Shown: positions 1 through 8,235 of the stretch, in pieces
Layout: the number at the start of each line of letters is the position of its first letter
Position numbering within the stretch: the first letter of the stretch is position 1
From: Sutcliffiella deserti
GTDB taxonomy: Bacteria; Bacillota; Bacilli; Bacillales; Bacillaceae_I
Direction: 5' to 3'
Assembly: GCF_020037475.1 (NCBI RefSeq)
Contig: NZ_JAIQDB010000011.1
Coordinates: forward strand, 1-64,000
DNA: 64,000 bases
Notes under the pieces: generated by a model
Database searches by the model: none
Seen by the model: only the letters and a program-made list of their open reading frames with translations
Told to the model about the DNA's origin: nothing
Program-made: the position numbers and the translations under genes

Positions 1-39
1 TCCCAAACCAAGTGCTCTACCAAGCTGAGCTACTCCCCG
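1..39 (-). tRNA. tRNA-Pro(UGG), partial at window edge
   Basis: The reverse complement begins CGGGGAGTAGCTC, has the D-arm, and reaches an anticodon loop TTTGGGA that reads UGG. The rest of the gene (variable loop, T-arm, acceptor 3' half) lies outside the window. It is the last visible member of the minus-strand tRNA array. Confidence 0.9.
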
Positions 40-53
40 TTCAATCTATATAG

Positions 54-130
54 TGGCGCGCCCGAGAGGACTCGAACCCCTAACCTTTTGATCCGTAGTC
101 AAACGCTCTATCCAATTGAGCTACGGGCGC
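54..130 (-). tRNA. tRNA-Arg(ACG)
   Basis: Complete cloverleaf on the minus strand. Acceptor GCGCCCG pairs with CGGGCGC, the anticodon loop CTACGGA gives ACG, the T-arm contains GGTTCGAGTCC, and the CCA end is encoded at 54-56. Confidence 0.95.
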
Positions 131-230
131 TAAATTAAGTTTTTATTCAATGCGCCGTTTCTTGGCGACTTAACTATAATACCAGGTAGAGAACTTAATG
201 TCAATACTTTATTTAAGTAATTTTTATCGA

Positions 231-313
<83 letters not shown>

Positions 314-332
314 AAATAAAAGGCTGGAAATA

Positions 333-416
333 TGGTGCGGGTGAAGGGACTCGAACCCCCACGTCAAAGACACTAGATCCTAAGTCTAGCGCGTCTGCCA
401 ATCCCGCCACACCCGC
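333..416 (-). tRNA. tRNA-Leu(UAG)
   Basis: Class II tRNA with acceptor GCGGGTG pairing with CACCCGC. The anticodon loop CTTAGGA gives UAG, there is a long variable arm, and CCA is encoded at 333-335. Confidence 0.95.
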
Positions 417-435
417 ATATAAAGGAAAATAAAAA

Positions 436-510
436 TGGCTGGGCTAGCTGGATTCGAACCAACGCATGACGGAGTCAAAGTCCGTTGCCTTACCGCTTGG
501 CTATAGCCCA
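436..510 (-). tRNA. tRNA-Gln(UUG)
   Basis: Acceptor TGGGCTA pairs with TAGCCCA, the anticodon loop CTTTGAC gives UUG, and the T-arm contains GGTTCGAATCC. CCA is encoded at 436-438. Confidence 0.95.
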
Positions 511-596
511 TTAAATATACTTCATCTATATAGCTTCTTTTGAGTATGCCGCATAAGCTTACTCCCCAGAGAGAATTTCTGGAATCAAAGCCACTC

Positions 597-672
597 TGGT
601 GGAGGATGACGGGATCGAACCGCCGACCCCCTGCTTGTAAGGCAGGTGCTCTCCCAGCTGAGCTAATCCTCC
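597..672 (-). tRNA. tRNA-Val(UAC)
   Basis: Acceptor GGAGGAT pairs with ATCCTCC. The anticodon loop CTTACAA gives UAC and CCA is encoded at 597-599. About 85 bases separate it from the next gene downstream (tRNA-Gln). Confidence 0.95.
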
Positions 673-723
673 AGGGATAGAAATGGGAGGCAGAACTTAA
701 TCGTTCTGCTTCCCACTTAGTAG

Positions 724-795
724 TGACCCGTACGGGATTCGAACCCGTGTTACCGCCGTGAAAGGGCGGTGTCTTAACCGCTTGACCAACGGGCC
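724..795 (-). tRNA. tRNA-Glu(UUC)
   Basis: Acceptor GGCCCGT pairs with ACGGGTC and the anticodon loop CTTTCAC gives UUC. The discriminator A is followed by CTA rather than CCA, so the CCA end is not encoded. Confidence 0.94.
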
Positions 796-803
796 GTAAA
801 TTA

Positions 804-894
804 TGGCGGAGAAGGAGGGATTTGAACCCTCGCGCCGCTTGCGCGACCTACACCCTTAGCAGGGGCGCCTCTTCAGCCACTTGAGTACTTCCCC
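804..894 (-). tRNA. tRNA-Ser(GCU)
   Basis: Class II tRNA with a long variable arm. Acceptor GGGGAAG pairs with CTTCTCC (one G-U pair), the anticodon loop CTGCTAA gives GCU, and CCA is encoded at 804-806. Confidence 0.95.
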
Positions 895-899
895 ATAAT

Positions 900-974
900 T
901 GGCTCCACCAGTAGGATTCGAACCTACGACCCTTCGGTTAACAGCCGAATGCTCTACCGCTGAGCTATGGTGGA
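900..974 (-). tRNA. tRNA-Asn(GUU)
   Basis: Acceptor TCCACCA pairs with TGGTGGA and the anticodon loop CTGTTAA gives GUU. CCA is encoded at 900-902. This is the first gene of the array in the direction of transcription and lies just downstream of the promoter near 1060. Confidence 0.95.
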
Positions 975-1045
975 TTAATAAAACATAAAATATTAGCGGT
1001 TTTTTAAAACTGAGCTATCGTGAAATAGCAATACCGACTGCTTTA

Positions 1046-1074
1046 ATATTAATAAGCTTGTGTCAAAAAGTCAA
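1046..1074 (-). promoter_or_regulatory. SigA-type promoter of the tRNA array
   Basis: On the minus strand TTGACT (1069-1074) is followed after 17 bases by TAATAT (1046-1051), about 65 bases before tRNA-Asn. Spacing and sequence fit a vegetative promoter. No other promoter-like sequence stands out in the 183 bases between ydcK and the tRNAs. Confidence 0.6.
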
Positions 1075-1157
1075 GTGTTTTTAAAAATGCACAAGATAAT
1101 ATTTTGTTTTTTGCTCTGTGTAAAACAACGGCTTAAATAAAATATCATAAAAATAAC

Positions 1158-1625
1158 TTAGCTGTCAATACGAGCAGTTGTTTCTTTTAGTTTCCCTCTA
1201 CATTTTCCGCAGCGATACTTCGTTGTATTCACCTTTCTTACTCTTTTATATAAAAAATGACAGTCAACACATATATAGTAACGATATTTACGAGGAGCGC
1301 TTCTTGTATTATCTAACGAAGAACAAAATCTAGGGGCACCCACCTGTTTTAAGAGAACCCTAAACTCTTGATCTCCATGCTTATATCCTCTCCCCTGTTG
1401 ATGGAGATGATAATGACAAAGCTCATGCTTAATAATTCCTACAAGTTCGTCCATTCCGAAAGCATCAAAGTATTTTTTGTTTATCTCTATATTGCCTGAA
1501 GAGGTTAGATATCTGCCACCAGTCGTTTTCAGGCGTGGGTTAAATGTACTTTTATGTGTAAAAGGGAGCTGAAAATAGGTCAAGGAGGTCTCTTCTATTA
1601 ATCTTTGCAGTTGATAATCATCCAT
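1158..1625 (-). CDS. ydcK: SprT-like zinc metalloprotein (YdcK family)
   Basis: A 155-residue SprT-like protein. The N-terminal part carries a zinc-metalloprotease HELCH motif at about residues 67-71. The C-terminal third is a zinc ribbon with two CxxC pairs (about C119/C122 and C139/C142). The family resembles the SprT/Spartan peptidase fold, but the role of the Bacillus protein is not established. An in-frame GTG lies nine bases upstream, but the AAAGGA ribosome binding site sits one base from it and ten bases from the ATG at 1625, so I chose the ATG. It is divergent from cmpA, the same neighbourhood as B. subtilis ydcK. Confidence 0.88.
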   Translation of the reverse strand: MDDYQLQRLIEETSLTYFQLPFTHKSTFNPRLKTTGGRYLTSSGNIEINKKYFDAFGMDELVGIIKHELCHYHLHQQGRGYKHGDQEFRVLLKQVGAPRFCSSLDNTRSAPRKYRYYICVDCHFLYKRVRKVNTTKYRCGKCRGKLKETTARIDS

Positions 1626-1729
1626 TATTGCCACGTCCTTTCAGGTCGAACCTTCCCAATTATAATGCATAAACTAGGTATTAATAAATGAAAACTTCGC
1701 CTATCTAAGAACAAAAGGAGGTAAGCCGT

Positions 1730-1840
1730 ATGCCCTCTTGGTTTAAAAAGCAAATACAACGAGCCTATCTTGAGAAAGACAGGTATCAAATTAAGATGTT
1801 AAATCAATGTTGGTTTTTTTATAATAAAAAGAACGGGTAA
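1730..1840 (+). CDS. cmpA: Cortex morphogenetic protein CmpA
   Basis: A 36-residue ORF starting MPSWFKKQIQRAYLEK and ending NKKNG. It matches the pattern of the ~37-residue Bacillus CmpA peptide (MPNW-K-QIQ-A---K-RYQIK-LN-CW). In B. subtilis CmpA acts in the mother cell as an adaptor that delivers SpoIVA to ClpXP, coupling coat and cortex assembly. A near-perfect AAAAGGAGG lies at 1713-1721, eight bases before the ATG. The position between tex and the sprT-like gene also agrees with B. subtilis. Expression should be sporulation-specific by analogy, though I could not identify a sporulation sigma-factor promoter with confidence. Confidence 0.9.
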   Translation: MPSWFKKQIQRAYLEKDRYQIKMLNQCWFFYNKKNG

Positions 1841-1867
1841 CTTAAAGGTTTTTTTCTTACACTTAGA

Positions 1868-1899
1868 TAAAAACCGGACTCTATTATAAGAGTCCGGTT
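1868..1899 (-). terminator. Rho-independent terminator of tex
   Basis: An 11-bp stem (1872-1882 with 1889-1899) with a 6-base loop is followed on the minus strand by TTTTTA. It lies about 30 bases after the tex stop codon. There is no T-tract on the plus strand, so it does not terminate cmpA. Confidence 0.85.
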
Positions 1900-1928
1900 C
1901 ATGCATACTTAATGTTAAGGTGGTGATG

Positions 1929-4112
1929 TTAAACTTCCTGCTTTTCTGGTGTTAGCATTGTTAGGGACACTCGTCCTTTGTTTACTTCGATACCTTCCAC
2001 CCAAACTGTTACGATGTCTCCTACTGAAACAACGTCAAGGGGGTGTTTTACAAAGCGGTTGCTAAGTTTAGAAATATGGACTAAGCCATCTTGTTTAACT
2101 CCGATATCAACAAAAGCTCCAAAGTCCACAACATTTCGTACTGTACCCTCTAGTTCCATTCCCTTTTTTAAATCCTCCATTCGCAGGACATCTTGCTTTA
2201 GCAATGGTGATGGCATATTATCGCGCGGGTCACGTTCAGGACGGATCAGTGATTGGATAATATCTTGCAAGGTGATGTTTCCAATACTTAGATTCTCGGA
2301 AACTTCTTCTACGTTAACATCTTTTAATAGCTGTTGTAGCCTTTCGGATCCTATTTCTTTCTCGGAGGAGCCTAGTTGCTTAAGTAACTTTTTTACATCT
2401 GGATATGTTTCTGGGTGAATGTCTGTACGATCTAGCGGTTGTTTTCCATCATTGATACGTAGAAAACCAATGCACTGTTCGTACGTTTTCGCCCCTAATC
2501 TTGGAATACCTTTTAACTCGGAGCGACTGGTGAATTTACCTTGTTCGTCCCGTTTTTTTACGATATTCGTTGCGACAGTTTTTGATAAACCAGCAACATA
2601 TTGAAGAAGTGAAGTGGAGGCTGTGTTTACATTCACCCCTACTTGGTTTACTACCGTTTCTACTACAAAGTTTAACGATTCCGCTAACCTTTTTTGGGCT
2701 ACATCATGCTGATACTGTCCAACTCCTACTGATTTTGGGTCTATTTTTACAAGTTCCGCTAAAGGATCTTGCAATCGTCGTGCGATGGAAACGGCACTTC
2801 TTTCCTCTACCTGGAGTGTCGGAAACTCTTCTCTAGCTAGATCTGATGCAGAATAAACACTTGCGCCAGCTTCATTGACAATTAAGTATGAAATAGCTTC
2901 TCCTGATTGCTGAATCACTTCTGCAATTAGTTGTTCTGTTTCTCTTGAAGCTGTCCCATTACCGACAGCCACTACTTCAATCTTGTGTGTTTTAAGAACG
3001 TCAAGTAAAGTCTTTATGGCTTCTGCTCGCTTATTCACAGGGGCGTGCGGATAGATTACTCCTATATAGAGAACCTTGCCGGTTTCATCAACAACAGAAA
3101 GCTTACATCCCGTGCGATAGGCGGGATCTACCCCAAGAACTATTTTCCCTTTAAGTGGCGGCTGAAGAAGAAGATTACGTAAATTCTCTGAGAAAATATG
3201 AATAGCTTGTTCTTCCGCTTTTTCCGTTAACTCTTTTCGGACTTCACGCTCAATGGCCGGTTCGATAAGGCGTTTATAACTATCCTCTATCGATTCTTTT
3301 ACTAAGGGAGTGGATTGTGACTGCTCTTTTTTTATTAATTGTCTATTAAGGTATGATACCACTTGTTCTATAGGAGCCTTAATTGCGACTCGGAGAATGC
3401 CTTCTTTTTCTCCACGATTAACTGCAAGTATTCTGTGCGGCAATATTTTATTGACCGGCTCCTCATACTCATAGTACATCGCAAATACCTGTTTTTCGTC
3501 TTTTTCTTCATCTTTTACAATTGATACGACACGCCCATGCTTGAAGGTAAGGGTTCTAATATATTGGCGAAAGGTTGCCTCGTCCGAGATCGTTTCCGCG
3601 ATAATGTCCTTGGCTCCCTCCAATACTTCCTCTATTGTAGCGACTTCCTTCTCTTCTGATAGAAACTCCTGTGCCTTTTGCTCTAGAGAGGGAGCAGCAG
3701 GGAAACTCATAAGCCAGGTCGCCATCGGTTCTAGTCCTTTTTCTTTCGCTACTGTCGCTTTGGTCCTTCTCTTTTGCTTATACGGACGATAGATGTCTTC
3801 AACTTGCTGAAGTTTCGTTGATTTAATAAGGCTTGCTCGAAGCTCCTCTGTCAACTTTCCTTGTTCTTCTATTAATCGAATAACTTCTTCTTTTCTATTT
3901 TCGAGGTTCTGTATGTATTGCCACTTTTCCATAATTGCTCTGATTTGCACTTCATCCAAGGAACCAGTTTGTTCTTTACGGTACCTGGCGATAAAAGGAA
4001 CAGTATTCCCCTCTTCTAACAGCGAGATCACCTTTTTCGCCTGTGCTTTTGTCACTTCTACCTCTCTTGTGAGCAGATTAACTAATTCTAAATTTTTTTC
4101 AGTCCATTCCAC
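1929..4112 (-). CDS. tex: Tex family RNA-binding transcription accessory protein
   Basis: A 727-residue Tex protein (YdcI in B. subtilis), full length for the family. In order it has an N-terminal helical region, a YqgF-like RNase H fold domain (near GVDPAYRTGCK, about residue 330), helix-hairpin-helix segments, and a C-terminal S1 RNA-binding domain from about 648 (GTVRNVVDFGAFVDIG). Tex is a cytoplasmic nucleic-acid-binding protein implicated in transcription and RNA metabolism; its exact biochemical role is unsettled. The start is GTG at 4112 with GGGAGG eight bases upstream; an overlapping ATG is out of frame. It follows rsbX in the same orientation with a terminator-like hairpin between. 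Confidence 0.96.
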   Translation of the reverse strand: MEWTEKNLELVNLLTREVEVTKAQAKKVISLLEEGNTVPFIARYRKEQTGSLDEVQIRAIMEKWQYIQNLENRKEEVIRLIEEQGKLTEELRASLIKSTKLQQVEDIYRPYKQKRRTKATVAKEKGLEPMATWLMSFPAAPSLEQKAQEFLSEEKEVATIEEVLEGAKDIIAETISDEATFRQYIRTLTFKHGRVVSIVKDEEKDEKQVFAMYYEYEEPVNKILPHRILAVNRGEKEGILRVAIKAPIEQVVSYLNRQLIKKEQSQSTPLVKESIEDSYKRLIEPAIEREVRKELTEKAEEQAIHIFSENLRNLLLQPPLKGKIVLGVDPAYRTGCKLSVVDETGKVLYIGVIYPHAPVNKRAEAIKTLLDVLKTHKIEVVAVGNGTASRETEQLIAEVIQQSGEAISYLIVNEAGASVYSASDLAREEFPTLQVEERSAVSIARRLQDPLAELVKIDPKSVGVGQYQHDVAQKRLAESLNFVVETVVNQVGVNVNTASTSLLQYVAGLSKTVATNIVKKRDEQGKFTSRSELKGIPRLGAKTYEQCIGFLRINDGKQPLDRTDIHPETYPDVKKLLKQLGSSEKEIGSERLQQLLKDVNVEEVSENLSIGNITLQDIIQSLIRPERDPRDNMPSPLLKQDVLRMEDLKKGMELEGTVRNVVDFGAFVDIGVKQDGLVHISKLSNRFVKHPLDVVSVGDIVTVWVEGIEVNKGRVSLTMLTPEKQEV

Positions 4113-4164
4113 ATTCTTTGCCTCCCAACATATATTCCCTCTTCCATTTTATCAAAGTTTACGA

Positions 4165-4197
4165 TAAAAAAGAAAAAGACCAACAACAATTGTTGTT
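4165..4197 (-). terminator. Probable terminator of the sigB operon
   Basis: A palindrome AACAACAATTGTTGTT (4182-4197) is followed on the minus strand by TCTTTTTCTTTTTT. It lies about 15 bases after the rsbX stop codon. The stem is short and AT-rich, so readthrough into tex is possible. Confidence 0.6.
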
Positions 4198-4211
4198 CGT
4201 CCCAATAATGA

Positions 4212-4811
4212 CTATTTTATTTCGCCTGAAATGATTGTTACGTCATCCAAACCTTCTGATGTATAGGTGGATGCAATTTCTTGCAAGGATGATGCGGAAG
4301 GAATATCCTTAATGTACTTTCTAACAGAAGGAATATTCAATCCATCAGAGTAAACAAAAAACTTCATATTTGGAGTAAAAGGAAAACGATGAGTTTTTAT
4401 TTTTTGAGGTTTCCCTGATAAATAGCCTTTGACCGGGAGAGGATAGATTAGCTTTTCAGACGGAGGATAAAGAAAGAAACGGATATTCCCTACACAACTG
4501 TATACAACCTCTTGTAGGTCGTAACTTACCTTAAACACAGATACAGCAGCTCCACGCTTATTCTTCATCGCATCGTTACATGCATTCATAATCTCTGAAA
4601 CATCTGCTTTTTCATGATGCTTGGCAGCAGAAATCGCTGCTTGAGATGCCTCATTTGCAAACTCTCCACTGCCTAAGCCATCTGCTAAGACGCATAAAAA
4701 ATAATCATCTGTCGCACTAACATAATAGCTATCCCCACAGAAATATTTATTGTTTTTGGAAGCTTGGAAAGCATTTACGGTTGCCTTAACATGTTGAAAT
4801 TTTTCAATCAT
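4212..4811 (-). CDS. rsbX: RsbX, PP2C-type serine phosphatase (SigB feedback)
   Basis: A 199-residue PP2C-type phosphatase with the expected metal-binding stretches (CVLADGLGSGE near the N-terminus, FVYSDGLN and DDVTIIS near the C-terminus). In B. subtilis RsbX dephosphorylates RsbR and RsbS, resetting the stressosome after stress. It is the last gene of the sigB operon, and its ATG overlaps the sigB stop codon as ATGA, indicating translational coupling. Its length and position match the family. Confidence 0.95.
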   Translation of the reverse strand: MIEKFQHVKATVNAFQASKNNKYFCGDSYYVSATDDYFLCVLADGLGSGEFANEASQAAISAAKHHEKADVSEIMNACNDAMKNKRGAAVSVFKVSYDLQEVVYSCVGNIRFFLYPPSEKLIYPLPVKGYLSGKPQKIKTHRFPFTPNMKFFVYSDGLNIPSVRKYIKDIPSASSLQEIASTYTSEGLDDVTIISGEIK

Positions 4812-5593
4812 GAAAAAATCTCCGCACTCGAGTTATCAGCCAAAAATGCTTTCTTCAATTTCGTTAAGGCTTTTCTTTGAAGCCTTGACACATGCATCTG
4901 GGAAATCCCCAACTTTTCACCAGTTTCTTTCTGGCTCATATTATGAAAGAAAGTACATTCAATAATCTGTTTTTCTCTCTCTGAAAGTACATGCAACACT
5001 TTTTGCAGAAGTTGTTGTTGATCGACTTGTTCAAAGCCTGCATCTTTACTTCCAACGATATCTAAAATCGTTACAGTGCTTCCATCCGAATCAGCTTCGA
5101 TTGCATTATCCACCGATAAAGCTTGGTAATTCTGACTCATTTCCATCGCTTCCAATACTTCCTCTTCCGTCACTTCTAGAAAGTCAGCAATTTCATATAC
5201 TTTCGGTGAACGCTGAAGTTCATTGGTAAGCTCTTCAACCGCCGATTTTATTTTAGGTCCAATTTCTTTGATTCTTCGAGGCACATGAACACTCCATGTC
5301 TTGTCCCTTAAAAATCTTTTAATTTCCCCTATAATAGTCGGCACAGCAAAAGCCTCAAAGCTCCTGCCAAAACTTGCATCAAAACGTTTCATTGCACCAA
5401 GCAATCCAATCATCCCGACTTGAGATAGGTCTTCATGGAAGGATTTCCCTCTCGAGTACTTACGAGCGATGGATTCGACCAGTGCAGTATAATGCTCGAC
5501 TAATTGCGCTTGCGATGTCTCACAGTTTTCCTGCTGATATCGTTCTAATAGCAAATTTACGTCCGGTTTACTGGACGGAGATTGATTCTGCAT
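4808..5593 (-). CDS. sigB: RNA polymerase sigma factor SigB
   Basis: A 261-residue general stress sigma factor of the SigB/SigF/SigG group. Region 2 includes FHEDLSQVGMIGLLGAMKRF, region 3 lies around VPRRIKE, and region 4 has a helix-turn-helix (SQKETGEKLGISQMHVSRL). It recognises GTTTAA...GGGTAT promoters, one of which is visible upstream of rsbV. I chose the ATG at 5593, nine codons inside the longest ORF, because AGGTGG lies six bases before it and the length then fits the family. It overlaps the end of rsbW by 26 bases. Confidence 0.97.
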   Translation of the reverse strand: MQNQSPSSKPDVNLLLERYQQENCETSQAQLVEHYTALVESIARKYSRGKSFHEDLSQVGMIGLLGAMKRFDASFGRSFEAFAVPTIIGEIKRFLRDKTWSVHVPRRIKEIGPKIKSAVEELTNELQRSPKVYEIADFLEVTEEEVLEAMEMSQNYQALSVDNAIEADSDGSTVTILDIVGSKDAGFEQVDQQQLLQKVLHVLSEREKQIIECTFFHNMSQKETGEKLGISQMHVSRLQRKALTKLKKAFLADNSSAEIFS

Positions 5594-6044
5594 CCCTTTC
5601 CACCTGCTCTCCTTGTACATACTTTGTCATGAAGACGGTAACGCCTTGATTGCTATGAACTTTAACATCATCCATCAGCGTTTGGATTAAGAATAATCCG
5701 AGCCCTCCTTCTGGCAAAGTTTCCACTGGTTGTGTTTCGGTGTATGGACCAAGGTCCTCTTTCACCTTTTCAAAGTCAAAGCTTTTCCCATTATCCGCTA
5801 CAACCAACTCAAGACGATCTTGATAGATTCCGAAACCAATCCTAATATTTCCTTCTTCATCCTGCTTATAAGCATGTTCAACAGCGTTCGTGCATGCTTC
5901 ACTTAAAGCTATCTTCATATCTTCTATTTCATCATAAGAAAATCCGATACGATTTGCCACTCCGGATAAAGTAAGTCGAATAATACTTACATATTCAGCC
6001 TTAGCCGGAAAAGCCATTTCTATATAATCATAAGCCCGGTTCAT
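5568..6044 (-). CDS. rsbW: RsbW, anti-SigB factor and serine kinase
   Basis: A 158-residue GHKL-fold protein with the N-box (SEACTNAVEHAYK), a G1-type DNGKSFDF and a G2-type GGLGLFLIQ. RsbW binds and inhibits SigB, and phosphorylates RsbV when ATP is high. Partner switching releases SigB when unphosphorylated RsbV captures RsbW. It lies between rsbV and sigB and overlaps the latter, consistent with stoichiometric production of sigma and anti-sigma. Confidence 0.97.
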   Translation of the reverse strand: MNRAYDYIEMAFPAKAEYVSIIRLTLSGVANRIGFSYDEIEDMKIALSEACTNAVEHAYKQDEEGNIRIGFGIYQDRLELVVADNGKSFDFEKVKEDLGPYTETQPVETLPEGGLGLFLIQTLMDDVKVHSNQGVTVFMTKYVQGEQVERDAESISVQ

Positions 6045-6066
6045 TGTTCCCCCACCTTTAGTGAAC

Positions 6067-6375
6067 TTATTTAATTTCCATTATTCCTGCTAACCCAGTT
6101 ATATCAAATAATCTTTTAAGTCGATCCGAAAGTCCTATTAGTCGAAACGCACCATTGTTTGCCTTGACGGTTTTAAAGAAACCTACAAACATCCCTAATC
6201 CGGTGCTGTCCATATAATTAACATTGGATAGATCGAAAACAATCTCTCCACTGAACCCCTCTAATAAAGGTACTACACTTTCCTTAATGTTAGGAGTTGT
6301 ATAGGCATCAATTTCACCCTCTAATGTCACGAGCTTCTCATTTACTTCTTCCTTTATTTGAATTTCCATATTCAT
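6067..6375 (-). CDS. rsbV: RsbV, anti-anti-sigma factor
   Basis: A 102-residue STAS-domain protein. The phosphorylatable serine is S57 in YMDSTGLGMF, corresponding to S56 of B. subtilis RsbV. When dephosphorylated by RsbU it sequesters RsbW and frees SigB. GAGGTG lies eight bases before the ATG at 6375. It is the first gene after the internal SigB promoter, so rsbV-rsbW-sigB-rsbX is autoinduced. Confidence 0.97.
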   Translation of the reverse strand: MNMEIQIKEEVNEKLVTLEGEIDAYTTPNIKESVVPLLEGFSGEIVFDLSNVNYMDSTGLGMFVGFFKTVKANNGAFRLIGLSDRLKRLFDITGLAGIMEIK

Positions 6376-6431
6376 TTGCTTTTCACCTCAACCATGAATT
6401 AGAATTCCATTTTCGGTCATCCTAATACTTA

Positions 6432-6456
6432 ATACCCTCTTTTCAAACTATTAAAC
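6432..6456 (-). promoter_or_regulatory. SigB promoter of rsbV-rsbW-sigB-rsbX
   Basis: On the minus strand GTTTAA (6451-6456) is followed after 13 bases by GGGTAT (6432-6437). This is an exact match to the SigB consensus, about 57 bases before rsbV. Its -35 box contains the TAA stop codon of rsbU (6451-6453). It corresponds to the autoregulatory promoter of the B. subtilis sigB operon. Confidence 0.93.
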
Positions 6457-7458
6457 ACTTCTTTTCAAAATAATTAATGTGAAGTCATCTCTTAATTGAA
6501 AATCCTGTATCTTATCCAAATCTCGAAACACAAGTTCCACAATAGCCTGAGGCGGTAAATGTATATAAGATCTAATTAAGTCTATAATCTTATCGACTTC
6601 AATAAATCCTTCCTCGGTTCTGCACTCTGTGACTCCATCACTGAATAGGATGACCATGTCATTAAGTTCAATCTGCTTCTCATATTGCTCATACGTAGCG
6701 TGGCGATCAATTCCGAGCACAAGCCCTCTTGCATCAAGTTCATAGAATTCATCTGTCTTTGCATCATAATAAAGCGGCGGCTCATGTCCGGCTGATGCAA
6801 AAGAAAATAGTTGTTTCGTTAGATCATACATTCCATAGAACATGGTGATGAACATACTGTCATCCACATTCTGTTCTACCACTCTATTTAAGTTACCCAA
6901 TACGTAGCTCGGTGCTACTCTTGTGTCAGGTAAACTATCCATCGCATATTTAATCATCGACATACACATCGCAGCGGGAATACCTTTTCCAATTACATCC
7001 GCAATCGCTAAACTGAACGAATCATTTTCATTGTGAACAAAATGGTAATAATCCCCGTTCATGTGTCTAGCAGGCACACTTATTGCTCCTATTTCAACAG
7101 AATCCGTTTCTGGCACCTTAGTCTCCAATAGCGTCTGTTGTACATTTGCAGCAATTTCAATTTCCGTCTGAATCTCCTGTTGACGATGCCGCAAGCTTTG
7201 GTGCTCACGGTAGGCTATACCATACCCTATCATCACTTCTAATAAAATATCAAGTGAATGTAAAATATCGGGAGGTATCTCAGGGGAAAGATCTTGAAGC
7301 ATTCCTTTATGGACACTAATAATCTCCTCAGGAGAAACTTTTTCAGCTAATAACCTTCTGCTGAATTCTTGTCCTTTATATAAAGCTTCCTCCGACTGGT
7401 GGTTTAAATAGGCTGATAATATCTCTCTATACTGCCCCTCTAACTCCTCATAATTCAT
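6451..7458 (-). CDS. rsbU: RsbU, PP2C phosphatase activating SigB
   Basis: A 335-residue environmental-stress phosphatase. The N-terminal helical domain (about 1-85) is the RsbT-binding region. A linker (about 95-115) leads into a PP2C/SpoIIE-type catalytic domain with MNGDYYHF, ADVIGKGIPAAM, FSDGVTE and RDDFTLI carrying the metal-binding aspartates. RsbT binding stimulates dephosphorylation of RsbV~P. The stop codon is part of the downstream SigB promoter. Confidence 0.96.
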   Translation of the reverse strand: MNYEELEGQYREILSAYLNHQSEEALYKGQEFSRRLLAEKVSPEEIISVHKGMLQDLSPEIPPDILHSLDILLEVMIGYGIAYREHQSLRHRQQEIQTEIEIAANVQQTLLETKVPETDSVEIGAISVPARHMNGDYYHFVHNENDSFSLAIADVIGKGIPAAMCMSMIKYAMDSLPDTRVAPSYVLGNLNRVVEQNVDDSMFITMFYGMYDLTKQLFSFASAGHEPPLYYDAKTDEFYELDARGLVLGIDRHATYEQYEKQIELNDMVILFSDGVTECRTEEGFIEVDKIIDLIRSYIHLPPQAIVELVFRDLDKIQDFQLRDDFTLIILKRSV

Positions 7459-7472
7459 GGGCTATCCTCCCT

Positions 7473-7874
7473 TTAGCGAACCCACTTTACAGCTGTGATT
7501 GTCGTGCCTTGTCCAGATTCCGAGTCTAGATGAAACGAATCCATTAATCGTTTCACTCCAGGTAATCCTGCACCCAAACCACCCGATGTGGAAAAACCAT
7601 CCTGCATCACTTGTCTAACGTCCGTGATTCCAGGACCATCATCCGTAGATATTACTCTTAATCCTGTTTTTCCATATTCGCTTAATTCTTCGATACAAAT
7701 TTGACCTGTACCTGCATATAAATATATATTTCTTGCCAATTCAGATATCGCAGTTGTTATCCTCGCTTGGTCGACAATACCGAACCCAAGATCTTTGGCA
7801 ACGTTTCTGCCCATTTGTCGAGCAGCCACGATGTCCCACTCATTCTTTATTTTCACACAGGATTGGACAGTCAT
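7473..7874 (-). CDS. rsbT: RsbT, stressosome switch kinase
   Basis: A 133-residue GHKL-type serine/threonine kinase with N-box ISELARNIYLYA, a G1-type DDGPGI and a glycine-rich GGLGAGLPGVK. It phosphorylates RsbR and RsbS in the stressosome, is released on stress and then activates RsbU. It sits four bases after rsbS and fourteen before rsbU, as in the canonical operon. Confidence 0.97.
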   Translation of the reverse strand: MTVQSCVKIKNEWDIVAARQMGRNVAKDLGFGIVDQARITTAISELARNIYLYAGTGQICIEELSEYGKTGLRVISTDDGPGITDVRQVMQDGFSTSGGLGAGLPGVKRLMDSFHLDSESGQGTTITAVKWVR

Positions 7875-7878
7875 CTTT

Positions 7879-8235
7879 TTACTCCCCCAGTTCCTGTTGT
7901 AATTTCTCCAGACCTTTTTCTAAATCAAGCGCTGTAAAAACTTCATCCAGATGAATTCCTAGTTCAACTAGTGTAATTGCTACAGCTGGCTGAATTCCGG
8001 TTAACACCACTTTTGCACCCATCAGTTTTGACATGCTAATTACATCACCAAGTACTTTTGCTATAAAAGAGTCGATCATATCAACAGACGTCAAATCGAT
8101 CACTACTCCATTTGCACCTGTTTCATGGATTCGATTTAGAAGATCTTCTTGAAATTGCAATGCTGTGTTATCATCCAATTCCCATTGGATAGAGATGAGC
8201 AGGCAGTTATGAAGCTTTAAAATTGGTATTCTCAT
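7879..8235 (-). CDS. rsbS: RsbS, stressosome scaffold STAS protein
   Basis: A 118-residue single-domain STAS protein. The phosphorylation serine is conserved as S56 in DMIDSFIAK, equivalent to S59 of B. subtilis. RsbS forms the stressosome core with RsbR and sequesters RsbT. Its ATG overlaps the rsbRA stop codon (ATGA), indicating translational coupling. Confidence 0.97.
   Translation of the reverse strand: MRIPILKLHNCLLISIQWELDDNTALQFQEDLLNRIHETGANGVVIDLTSVDMIDSFIAKVLGDVISMSKLMGAKVVLTGIQPAVAITLVELGIHLDEVFTALDLEKGLEKLQQELGE

Noticed and set aside
1978..2604. Plus-strand ORFs of 146 and 61 codons opposite tex
   Set aside because: They lie entirely antisense to the well-supported tex gene, are Ser/Cys/Pro-rich as expected for antisense frames, and have no ribosome binding site.
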